From Pleurotus djamor (taxonomy: Eukaryota > Basidiomycota > Agaricomycetes > Agaricales > Pleurotaceae): 64,000 bases of DNA. Below, in pieces: positions 22,401 to 31,970 of the stretch. How positions within the stretch are numbered: the first letter of the stretch is position 1; the number at the start of each line of letters is the position of its first letter. The notes beneath the pieces were generated by a model. It was not told the origin of the DNA and did no database searches. It saw nothing but the letters and a program-made list of their open reading frames with translations. Where the stretch lies: contig JAPEVF010000062.1 in assembly GCA_029747585.1 (NCBI GenBank), positions 62,284 to 126,283 on the forward strand, in the 5' to 3' direction. A program made the translations under genes and the position numbers.

Positions 22401-23813
22401 AAGGGAACGTACCACCCATAAACATTCGAACTTTGTTGATCTCAAAGAGAAACGTCGAGCCAGTACCGCACTGATCGGGCTCTCGTAGAGGGTCCTGAAC
22501 GAGCTCGACCGTCCGGAAGCCTATACGCTTGGTGACACGATGTAATACCTCACCCTAGGTCGATATTATATGAGGACGAGGTATTGAGAAGGAAGGATAA
22601 CGTCACGTACGACGCCAGAGCTCAAATGAGCCTCCAAATTATACAAAGTTTGATTGCCGTATCCCACAGGCCACCACAACTGGACCAGAGTCTCGCCGAG
22701 GCTCCATTGAACGAACGGTTTGATCGATACCGTGTTCGAGTCCCTTGAAGCATGGAGAGGAGTATTGGCGGTCTGCATGACCACATTCCCTTTGAGATCC
22801 TTGAGGGAAACGGACAACGAGCACTTGCCGTCAAAGGCGCCTTCCATGACGACATTGACGGATAAGTTGACTGCGTATTTAGAGCCCGACGCGTCGGTAA
22901 AATGGACATTGACACAAGGCTGAAGCTCGGAGATTCTAGCTTTGTAGGTTTCGATGCGCACGGGCCTGAAAGGACCACATGTCATCAGTTCTGGACCCTA
23001 CAGTAACGTGGATGAGCTGTTGAAGCACGCTCGGTAGTAGAAGGCCGACCCAATCCCATCTATGGCGAATGAGTACTCTGATTGCGACTACAAATCAAGA
23101 TAGAGTCGATGACTGACCTCCAATCATATTGGGCCTTCCTGATGTACACACGACTGGGGTCACCCAGGTTGGTCGATCCAGCACGGACTGCACCGTATCG
23201 TTCCTCTTCGTCCTTCGCGGCTTTCTTAGCAGATTTAAAATGAAGGAAGATTGTGTTCAACTTTGAACTCGTCACACTGTCGTCAAGCGGGATAGCGTGC
23301 GCATGAAACATGTTAGAGGTAGATAGCACTTTCGTGCCATTCTGAAATCACATACTTGAGAAAACCACATCGCACCACAAGAGCAAGACCTCACCAAGTA
23401 GACATCGCAAATGGTATCCAGACCCTCGAAAACCAGTTCTGATCGTTGGTTTGCAAGCTTTTGGACACGGCCGAATGTGCAGTAGTAAAGCCACTCTACT
23501 TCGCCGACCCCTGATTAAATCGTCATCCATTCTGAATGGTCGATCCCCTTCCGATACCCGAGAGCCACTCACACTGGACTTTATGTTCGTTAAACGCGAC
23601 ATACGGGTGAGGAATCTTCCCGCATTTGAGCAGTTCTACATGAACTTCTGAAGGGAACGAAGCTGCGGGATTCCAAGAAGTAGTGATGTTGGAGCCGCCA
23701 GTTACGAGAGGACTGCTTGCAGCTGATGGTAATTCGTCTGTCACCACTTCAACTGCGGTGTTTCGCTGCTTCCAGTACCAGCCTTTATCCAATGTGCTCA
23801 CAGAGGCAGACAT
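19430..23813 (-). CDS. GH2 beta-mannosidase, split by an inverted-repeat insertion
   Basis: Hydrolyses terminal beta-mannosyl residues of manno-oligosaccharides. The gene starts at 23813 (MSASVSTLDKGWYWKQRN) without an obvious signal peptide, fitting the intracellular MndB type. Traceable exons include 23573..23813, 23395..23510 and one from 23341, joined by 53-62 nt introns. Landmarks in order are WNPAASFPSEVHVELL, YIRKAQYDW, GSNWIPADNF, NMVRVWGGGIYEPD, WQDFQFACGVYPAHDDF, CGNNEDYQ (acid/base Glu), GDVHQWNIWGG, SEFGVPSMPSM (nucleophile Glu), NENFRLTGDLE and WQLNDCWPVTSWAIVDYY. The stop is at 19430. An 815-bp element at 20974..21788 lies within the exon between the two catalytic Glu residues, so this copy probably makes no normal enzyme unless the element is spliced out. 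Ns at 19981 and 20174. Confidence 0.85.
20974..21000 (+). repeat. Left terminal inverted repeat of the element
   Basis: 27 bases starting CAGTCATGAACC and ending GTGGCGCGCC; exact reverse complement of 21762..21788. Confidence 0.9.
21762..21788 (-). repeat. Right terminal inverted repeat of the element
   Basis: 27 bases starting GGCGCGCCAC and ending GGTTCATGACTG; exact reverse complement of 20974..21000, followed by the duplicated TA. Confidence 0.9.
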
Positions 23814-24695
23814 TATCGAGCACGAAGATAATGGCGAAGATGCGCTTTCCCATCAGCAGGATGGCTGGACGGTCCGGACTGCCGCTAGTAAGAGGCGAAC
23901 ACGTGTAGAGTTCGTTGATGGAATCGTCCTTGCGCGAGACGCCTTTTTTCTTTCCTTTCCCAGTAAACCAGCGCTCTGAGATTCCAAGGTATTAGGGCCT
24001 CCCCTCCGCTCTGCAGCGTTCATGCTACTTGAGCAAGAGTACACACGCTTGGATCAAACGATAACCGACTCACGGTGTCTCAACATGCCAGGCAGTCCCA
24101 TGTCAGTAGCATATCCTTGATTTCGTCCCCTGCACAGCAGAAATTGCGCTGCATATCCCATTTTCGAGACAACTAGGACTTTAGGACTCCAGCTGTGGTT
24201 TACCGCGGTGTTCACACTAGGCATAAGAGTGAGTATATGCGCTTTGATCATATTGAAAGCGGCTGACCTGCCTCAGCAAGCTGCATAGACGATCCACGCC
24301 GTTGATATACCCCCTACTTCGTCACCAGAGCCCTACGAGCTTGACAAAATCTAGCACGATCCTCTGAAGGACATGGTGTCGAACCTTCAGGCCGCCGGCG
24401 AAGGCCTTGTGAAGAGCATATATGCTGTGCTTCAGTCATAGTCGCTGCTTGGTGCATCCAAGTTGATTCTTCAGGCGCTGGAGCACCAGACAGACGGAAT
24501 TGTTTCCGTCCATCTGGACGACGAAGGTTACGAGCCGAAGTCCTTCAAAAACTAGGTCAAGTTGGCCTCAGAGATGACCTTGCGATGCATTCTGTGCTTT
24601 GACGTCGTCGAGCTATCTCAGACCGAAACTGATCTTGTCGTGGTCGTCGATGGAGGTGCAACCGAAGGCACACTGCCGTTCGGAGGGAGGGTTGG
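23814..24695. other. Intergenic; no convincing gene
   Basis: Between the divergent beta-mannosidase and F-box genes. An open stretch from about 24371 (MVSNLQAAGEGLVKSIYAVL) is stopped twice before 24560 and matches nothing I know; it could be a decayed gene piece. The rest holds no recognisable feature. Confidence 0.4.
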
Positions 24696-24713
24696 ACGCG
24701 TCTGTGGCGTGGG
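24696..24713 (+). promoter_or_regulatory. F-box family upstream element (gene A)
   Basis: Reads ACGCGTCTGTGGCGTGGG on the sense strand of the F-box gene, 192 nt before its likely ATG (24906). The same element lies upstream of five other F-box genes here in the same relative orientation. ACGCGT is the MluI cell-cycle box known from yeast MBF targets; any such role here is inferred. Confidence 0.55.
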
Positions 24714-24905
24714 TTTAGATATCGGAATTTGCCGAGGCCGCCATGCTTGACATTTTTATGGCTTGACAGACGATCTGCGAGCCCGTCTCGCGTAGTTTCG
24801 CCGCTTCGCGCCCCAAGTGCGTATCCCGATTTTCCTTCTGGTATTGCAGATACTCAAGTCTCTTCTCTCACCACAGTGGCCGAGGACGATACAGATGAAG
24901 CGCAA

Positions 24906-26351
24906 ATGCAAATCACACCTCAAAAAATCATATCTAATCCGCTCCAACGGGAATTTGACATTAAAATCGACGCGTCTCTTGCTTCCTTTCGTCGCCTGTG
25001 TGAACAGCGCAACTATGCCTGCAGTGTGACGAAGAAACTGCCCATGGAAATCTTGGCGATGATATTCCACATCCTCGCCGAATCGCCCGGGCCCAGGTAT
25101 TGCAACTATCGTCGTTGGGAGAAATGGCTACCCGCCACGTATGTCTGTCGCCAATGGCGGAACGCTGCGTTGAGCGAACCATCTCTGTGGTGTGACTTGA
25201 CAGAGCTTGGCGATCCGTGGGTGGAGAGATTTTTCAATCGTTCAGGAGTGCTTCCACTTAAGGTTGACCACATCGTCCCCGGGGAGGAAACGCCATATTC
25301 TTCGGACCTGCCCTCGGATTTTACGGAAAATATCCTCAAGATGCCTCTGCGACTGGGTCAACTGGTTATCAAGCGGTGCACGGATCAGCTCGCGGCGCAT
25401 CTCGATAAACCAACTCCTCATTTGACATCCTTGACCATGAACGGGATGGTGAACAATCCATTTCGTATCCCAAGCGGCTTTCTCGACGGAAGTGCCCCGC
25501 GCCTTGGTTCTGTTTCCATATCATCGGGCTGGATCTTGCCCATGCCTACCGCAAGTTGGCTGTTTAAAATCCGAAATCTCACCCTTTCGTCTAACTGGGG
25601 ATTCGCATCTCCCACCGACGGTCAGGCCCCGATGACAATTCGTTCCTTCCTAGAGTTCTTGAAACCTCTGGAAGTCCTCGAAACCTTGCACGTCTCGTTT
25701 AACATGGATGCCCCTTTCCGTGACTATGAACCAAAAATGACCCAGTTCCCATTATTGCGTTCCCTTCAAGTCTCATTCACCGAACGTAATATCCGTATGA
25801 TGAATCTGTTCAAATACGTCGAAGCTCCATCGCTGAAGACGTTGGAGATAGATTGGCCTACCACTATCGACACTCGGTCTCGCATGATCACTATGCGAAA
25901 GTTTTTCGTAATGAATACCAAGGCTAAACTCAAGAGATTAGAGTGGAGTGGCTATTCCGGGAAAGCCAAAGTCGTCCTCTCTTCCCCCAAGGCCCAACAC
26001 ACACTTACGTTCCATAGTGTTCCTGTCGCACTCGACTACATCCCCTTCCACGATCTCGACACTATCACCACCCTAGAAATTGGTATACCCGAACATCTTC
26101 AAGTCCTCGATTCGGTACCAGATCCGCTTCCATATCCATCTCTGAAGCTCGTCATTTTCCAGTCCCCCACGCTCCTCCCTAAAGCGAAGCACATCCCCGT
26201 TGCGAAACGCTGGTTGAAGACCCGAGTTGGGCCTGGACTAGTCGAGCGTATGGCGATCATTGGAGTTCAAACTTTGACTGACAAGGATATTGCCGGGTTC
26301 AAGAAGACTTTGCCCGTACAATGGGTCAAGATTGACAGAGAATGGTACTAG
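24906..26351 (+). CDS. F-box-like protein, family member A
   Basis: Member of a six-gene family in this window. The reading frame is open from 24729, but the Met at 24906 (MQITPQK) matches the start in the paralogues better. The family N-terminus is IDASLASFRRLCEQRNYACS, then the F-box-like KLPMEILAMIFHILAES, YVCRQWRNAALSEPSLWCDL, weak leucine-rich repeats to about residue 400, and the C-terminal signature PKAKHIPVAKRWLKTRVGPG. F-box proteins join a substrate to the Skp1-cullin-RING ubiquitin ligase; the leucine-rich part probably binds the target. Single exon, about 481 residues, no break. The next feature is a tRNA gene about 240 nt downstream. No signal peptide or membrane helix. Confidence 0.85.
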   Translation: MQITPQKIISNPLQREFDIKIDASLASFRRLCEQRNYACSVTKKLPMEILAMIFHILAESPGPRYCNYRRWEKWLPATYVCRQWRNAALSEPSLWCDLTELGDPWVERFFNRSGVLPLKVDHIVPGEETPYSSDLPSDFTENILKMPLRLGQLVIKRCTDQLAAHLDKPTPHLTSLTMNGMVNNPFRIPSGFLDGSAPRLGSVSISSGWILPMPTASWLFKIRNLTLSSNWGFASPTDGQAPMTIRSFLEFLKPLEVLETLHVSFNMDAPFRDYEPKMTQFPLLRSLQVSFTERNIRMMNLFKYVEAPSLKTLEIDWPTTIDTRSRMITMRKFFVMNTKAKLKRLEWSGYSGKAKVVLSSPKAQHTLTFHSVPVALDYIPFHDLDTITTLEIGIPEHLQVLDSVPDPLPYPSLKLVIFQSPTLLPKAKHIPVAKRWLKTRVGPGLVERMAIIGVQTLTDKDIAGFKKTLPVQWVKIDREWY

Positions 26352-26587
26352 AGCTCGTCCTCCTGGTAAGAGCTCGCGCCATTGGGAAGTTATTAAAAGT
26401 CACAATAAACACCCTCTATTTACTTCTCAGAGATCAACGATTTGCTTAATCAGCATGATAGTACAGTAATAAATGAACTGCTTGTTCTACACTTAAACCA
26501 TGGGTCTCCGCCATCTTACAATGTCTTTGTTCTCGATGATATGGATGCGGGCTGGATATAATGTATCAGTTATGTCCTACAAACACA

Positions 26588-26671
26588 TGCCCCGTGGCTT
26601 AGTTGGTTACGGCGTCCGACTGTTACCACTACGACATCGGAAGATCGAGAGTTCAAGTCTCTCCGGGGCAG
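26588..26671 (+). tRNA. tRNA-Asn (GTT) with a 10-nt intron
   Basis: The acceptor stem TGCCCCG pairs over 7 bp with CGGGGCA before the discriminator G at 26671. The D arm has AGTTGGTTA, the anticodon stem is TCCGA/TCGGA, and the T arm is GAGAG-TTCAAGT-CTCTC. The anticodon loop is CTGTTA, then ten extra bases (CCACTACGAC), then A, so the anticodon after U33 is GTT with the intron one base 3' of it, the usual place. A-box (TGGCTTAGTTGG) and B-box (GTTCAAGTC) promoters are present inside the gene. Confidence 0.82.
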
Positions 26672-26678
26672 GAAAATC

Positions 26679-26682
26679 TTTT
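26679..26682 (+). terminator. RNA polymerase III T-run after tRNA-Asn
   Basis: TTTT eight bases after the tRNA end; a second TTTT follows at about 26692. Confidence 0.6.
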
Positions 26683-26689
26683 GTCATTC

Positions 26690-29523
26690 TCTTTTCTTCA
26701 CATTTCACCGAGCTTCCTGACTGACGATTTTGGACATCGCTTCTGGTCTCCAAGCAAAGTTCGGAGAAAAGGCGACTTCCCGGTGACCAGCTCAGAACTT
26801 CAGCTGGTTCTAATTTCGGAACCTCTAGTACGAAAGTTCATCCTATTTGCGTTGAAGCGAGGCTCGAGCCTGGGACACATGTGATCACCATCGTACTTCG
26901 TATCCCGATTCCTTTCGGCCGTGCATAGCACCATGAAGTACTCGGTTCAAGCTCTACACGACTCTCCACCACGCCGATAAGGCGGCGTTCACGCTGTCTG
27001 CATGTCTTCCTAATCACCCCACACTGAACTCCCCCGAGTTCGTCTGCATGTGGACCTGGCCTCACAAGACGCAGATAGCGAGACATCCAGGCGAGACCAC
27101 TGCATGCTGGACCACCATGAATTACTCCGGATCGATTTCTCCAGGTTTCCAAGTGGCTTTCCCTTGGCGATACGACGAATTGCACATCGCACCGATCGCT
27201 GCCGCTAAAATGAACGTTACTGACGCAACCCATGACTTACGTTCATATGTCTGAGATCTTGGAGACATTGGACATCCGAATCAACTCACCATCATGGAAT
27301 AAGGCGTGACCTTTGAAGCACCCATCCCGCGGCCATGGGATCATCTCTGTCAACCCTACCCCGTGCCGGAGGGAGACACAGAGCGAGATCAAGACCGTAA
27401 AGCTGTGATTTACGGTCGTGCGAATAAGATGAATGCAGTATGGGCCCATCCTCGACTGTCATGGGGTCACGACTCACTCAATGTCTTTTAATAGCGTTAC
27501 GGCAAGCTTACCTTATGTGGCAGCAGGGTCTTGGGACGCCTGCGGGAACTGTATAACGGAGTACCTTCTTGCTCTGTTTTTCCACCATTCGGTCTGGCGC
27601 GATCTTGCCGTACTGTGCACGGAATCTCACATTATGGATTGATGCAACTAATATCGGACCTGAGGTACAATACACGGGTATAGGCGGATGGACNTCGCTC
27701 GGTCGCCCTGAATCAACGGCGAAGTGGGTGGAAAGGCTACGGGAGGAATGCGACCACAGGGGGCAAGACGGATGAATGGTGGACTTTCGCTGGTTGTCGA
27801 GATCTCGTTACCCTCCTCGAGCACGGCGAGCCATAGCTGCTCGACAAGCGAAGCAATACTCATCCACCCGATCAATATCTTTCTGCACTTCGCTCCCGTA
27901 ATTCTGGTGTTCACAAGAAAGGGTTCACAGCAAGACAAGCATGAGAATCGCGTTGGGAGAAGACATGGGAACAACCACACTCACGCGGATACAGGTTGGT
28001 TGTCGACATGATTTTGGATGGCGATAGCTTCGTTCACAACAGTGCGAATCGCAATCCATGATTGCTACGACGAGATGGCGCTGGAAGTGCTAACAGACCC
28101 GAAGCATACAGGTTAGTAAATGAGTTATAACTGTGAGTGCAGTTCGTTACTAACTCCACACATTGTCCATCGCGTCCCTTCTCTATAAGTTGACCATTAA
28201 CTGGCGGACCCTAGAAGCCAATGCTACCAATACGCACGATATTTGTCGGCACATGTTAAAAGCAACGGAGGGCGGACTATTGAGGGGGGTAGACGGCGAA
28301 TGATTGAAGTCCGGGGGGTGGAAGGTTAATGGCGGTAATATTGTCCACAAGCTTCTTAAAAGACTTTGCGTCTGTAGCCCTGGTGAATGGATCCAAGATA
28401 TTTTGATTCACATCACACCTCAAGGCGTCAAGACCGTACGGATGGGCTCGTGCGATTTGGGGAAGTCCCAAATTGAAGCAAAAGGAATATGCCGCGAGTT
28501 CACTTGTAGACTCAGACGGCTCCATCAGTGATTCAGTCGGCTCAAACAGCCTGGTCGTTTCGTGAGATCACCAGTGCGTACCACATGTCCGACCTTTCCG
28601 TGGCCAACCTGTTCCGATGGTAATTGGCATGTGACCCTTAGCCCAGCTTTATATGGGGGAACCAACACAACAAATACCTCGTTTGAATCAAAACATGCTG
28701 TTGTCCCCCTACTAGCTTGTTCGGGCGCGCGGGTCTTGCGTCCTCTTGACGCACCAATCCAGTGATGACCTGTAAAAGTACAAGCGCGACAATTATGCAT
28801 AAGGCCTCGAGGCTTGATTGCTAAAACACTCCCCTGTTAGTATGTAGCGCAGAAAATCAGTTGCTGGGGAAGATGCCTATCTGTCCGATGCTTTATCTGA
28901 CGCCACGGGCAAGGTCCGTATGGGCCAGCTGTTTTCATCCGTTCAGGGTGGATTCAGCGGAATCAATCTGGGCGTGAACCTCCCCTGGTGAAGGCCAATT
29001 TACTCTCTTTGCAATCGTCGAACAGAGGGACCACACGCAAAAGACACTACAACGTGCGTCATGGAACCTTCTCAGCAAAGAAAAAACATCCCAAGTTGGG
29101 CGACAGCAAAATTTTCTACAGGCCATGTGTGTTTGGTTTTTTCGCAAGGGGGGTTGATGTGCAGCTGTCGCGTGAGAGCGACAGCCCCGAGGAAGATCTC
29201 CGGGCCCATCTCCCAAGAACAACAGGGAATTCTATATCACAAAAGGGCGTATGACAATAGGTTATTTCATGAACATAAAGGAACGATCAGAAAACAGGCC
29301 TTGAGTCAAACGCCGCAAAGGCGAGCCTGCAAAGAGGGTATCAACTGAGAGCCAAAGCACCTGAAACTATGCACATCCGACGTTCTATCGCATTTCCAAC
29401 GTCTGCTCTTTTCACGATTGACACTTTGCGATCTCACCCAACAACATGCTTATCTTTGGACATGCTTGACACGGAGGTAACGAGGCGATTGTCACCTGAA
29501 ATTGCAGGTCGGAAGTAACTTGC
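26690..29523. other. About 2.8 kb without a confident gene
   Basis: Neither strand shows a family I recognise. Short minus-strand stretches look protein-like (for example EMIPWPRDGCFKGHALFHD near 27370 and YRQGKATWKPGEIDPE near 27150), but they do not join into one model. They could be parts of a decayed multi-exon gene or of an old mobile element. No terminal repeats or tandem repeats were found. Confidence 0.4.
28277..28567 (-). CDS. Unidentified C-terminal coding fragment
   Basis: An open frame to a stop at 28277 has real-looking composition: LGLPQIARAHPYGLDALRC, then DPFTRATDAKSFKKLVDNI and INLPPPGLQSFAVYPPQ. It has no clear start; it could be the last exon of a minus-strand gene whose upstream exons lie between 28570 and 29300. 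I do not recognise the family. Confidence 0.3.
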   Translation of the reverse strand, partial: SHETTRLFEPTESLMEPSESTSELAAYSFCFNLGLPQIARAHPYGLDALRCDVNQNILDPFTRATDAKSFKKLVDNITAINLPPPGLQSFAVYPPQ

Positions 29524-31476
29524 TCATGGACGGTCTTCTAGACGAACTACGACAAATTTTCTGGTCAACAGATTGAAAATGGTACCGAAGCTGAACGCCA
29601 TCACGGTGCAAGTAAAAATGATGACGTTATATGGCATGCTGAAATCTGGCGTAGCGAGGTCGACCAGTAGTATGGGGGTGTAGATCCGAGCCCCCAAGGA
29701 GGAGCGAGGTGTCTTGGAGTCAATTGTATGGTTCAGAGGAACAAATATTGCAGGGGGAAGGTCCCAGCCACGTTGAGCGTCAGGTTGGTGATCAGTATAT
29801 CGCAAGAAAGCCTTTGAGACATCCATAGATAGAGTCACCGTCGCTTTCGGAGGCAAGGTTATGATGGCTTGGAAGGTAGTTGGCCTCGAATGGTGCAATG
29901 GGGGTATGTATGATACGTTTGAGATTAATTCGGCTAATAGTGGGTTCAGATGAGATGAAACCATGGTCAAGATCAGGAAATATGCTTTACTGTGGTCGAA
30001 TCCGTCGATTGCAGCCCGAAGTGTATGGGTATAGAATTGAACAAGCCAAGGCATGGTTTCAAGGTACACAGTTTGGACTTCTTCATCCAAACGATTGTGC
30101 ACACGCACAGCGAGAAGGCCGTTGGCCTGACTTGAGCCAGTCAAAGTGCGTTGCAGGGACAAGGGAACCAGGGCCGAATCCGCAGGCTCTAGAGCTAATG
30201 AGTGTTGTGAGCTCGGAAACAAGTTGGACTGAGGCGAATACTAACGGTAGTCGAACTCCGAGAGCCACCGCATTACGACATCGGATGGGAGGGAAGCTAT
30301 CGCACACATTAACCATATCGCACCATCGCTACCGACAAAGTAGGGAACTCACCATCCAAACTGAGATCATAAGTCCCGATTCCATGGCTGGCCGACGGAG
30401 GCGACGGTTCAAGACTGTATGCTTCATTGATCGGTAACGTCACTTTAATCGCACTTGACGCGGATACAGGACATCGATTGACGATGGTTCGATCGAATAG
30501 ACTCCGGAATGACCAGTCTGGGAGAGGGTAACTGCGTTAGCTCATAGGTAGGAATGTAACAGGCACCGACCTCGTCGTTTAGTGGGAGATTGACGCAGTG
30601 GATCTGATATGAGTTGGAAGGATAGCCTCACTTCGATGCCTCGGTTCGCATGCCAAAGCACATGGACGCTCATACCATGCCAATCGGCATCGAATAATCG
30701 ATGGGGGTTCAGCAGAGAAGCAATGCCCGAAAGGGACTTGCATGGTAGAAGTTTCAAAAATGGCGTCAAGTTCTCTGTGCAGACGTGTTCAGATGGTAAA
30801 GAAGCGTGACGTAGTCGGTGAGCATTTGGCCAATCGGGTAAATCCCCTTCAGGGACAAAGGTCATCAACGGCGACGTGGTTCTTTGCTCGTCCATGGCCG
30901 CGAGAGAAGCGCCGAATAGCCCAGAGAGCGCGTTCCGGAGTCCTTCCCAGCGGTGATCGAGACTGGGAAAAGTGAGAACCAAGCGTGCGCAGAAAGTACC
31001 GAGGGTTACCTACGTGGTAGAACCGCCTTCGCCCATCCACGCCCAAAGTTCAGCGCCGGTTCCTACGCCCAACTCTTCAGGGTACCCCCAATCGTCGTAG
31101 TTCCACTTTCCAGCATTCAGCGAAAGGTGCAGTTCGGTGACTGCGTGTTCCCGAAGTACTTGACCCAGCGCAAGGGGGAACAAATCATAGTGCTGTGCTT
31201 GAAAACACGTCAGACAAACTCAGTCTCCCATTCTCGGTAGAAGCACTCACAAACGTCGTCTTGATCCAGTAGTGCTGGATTTCGCGGCACCTGACCGCGA
31301 AGAAGGGTTTTAAACGAGAAGGTGCTTGCTACACGTCCGTCACGCAGAGGCCGAATGGTCAGTGTTTCGTGGAATTCTTCATTGGACGTTGCAGGCGAAA
31401 TGGCCAGGCAGGTTCCAGCCAAGAGAAACACGACATTTGAAAGTTTGACGACGAACGACGATGAGAAGTGGACCAT
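29524..31476 (-). CDS. GPI16: GPI transamidase subunit PIG-T (Gpi16)
   Basis: Subunit of the ER complex that cleaves a C-terminal signal and attaches GPI anchors. The N-terminus at 31476 (MVHFSSSFVVKLSNVVFLLAG) is a signal peptide. Then come FSFKTLLRGQ, HYDLFPLALGQVLREHAVTE, LHLSLNAGKWNYDDWGYPEE and GAELWAWMGEGG, typical PIG-T blocks. After introns follow DHRWEGLRNALSGLFGASL, SEHVCTENLTPFLKLLPCKS, YLETMPWLVQFYTHTL, TLPPKATVTLSMDVSKAFL and, near the end, a single membrane helix PYNVIIFTCTVMAFSFGTIF before a short cytosolic tail. About six exons. The start was chosen for the signal peptide; the frame is open to 31602 but adds a non-homologous leader. It is divergent from the AFG2-like gene across 494 nt. 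Confidence 0.92.
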
Positions 31477-31970
31477 TAGCGTAATTTCATGGATGTCGAG
31501 GGCAACGTCGTCGAGGATGTGAGCGTCGCCAACGACCGCGGAACATGTTTGGCACGACCACCTCAACCAAATAATGAAAGCGTCAGGGGCCTCCCTATCC
31601 AATATTCGGGATCTCCCGTCGCTTGCCCAGTTTTTTTTTNACGAACTCGAACCAGGAGGTTAGTGATTTTAGACTTTCCCTGTCAGGTGGTTGATTTCAG
31701 CCTCATGTCGTAGATATTAGGCCCACTACGCAGGCATCTGAGTCCCCTCCTTCGTCTGCCGCCACCTGGCTACACGAAGTGGCGATCATAATCAATATAC
31801 TTCTTAGAACCATCTTCGCCACATCCAGGTTCCCAGATTTTACTGTGAACATACAAAGTGGTCACTCCTGACCATCCACGAAAGGCTTGGTCCGTCACAC
31901 TCCATGTCAGGCTGATGGAACTTTAATTATTCAGCCGTTGCTTCAGATAACAAGGTCCCATCAAGTAACA
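31477..31970. promoter_or_regulatory. Divergent promoter region of PIG-T and the AFG2-like gene
   Basis: Shared upstream region of two essential-type genes. No TATA box; a T9-N run at 31630-31640. No other feature seen. Confidence 0.35.

Noticed and set aside
24371..24560. Possible gene upstream of F-box member A
   Set aside because: Two stops within 190 nt and no recognisable domain; splicing does not rescue it clearly.
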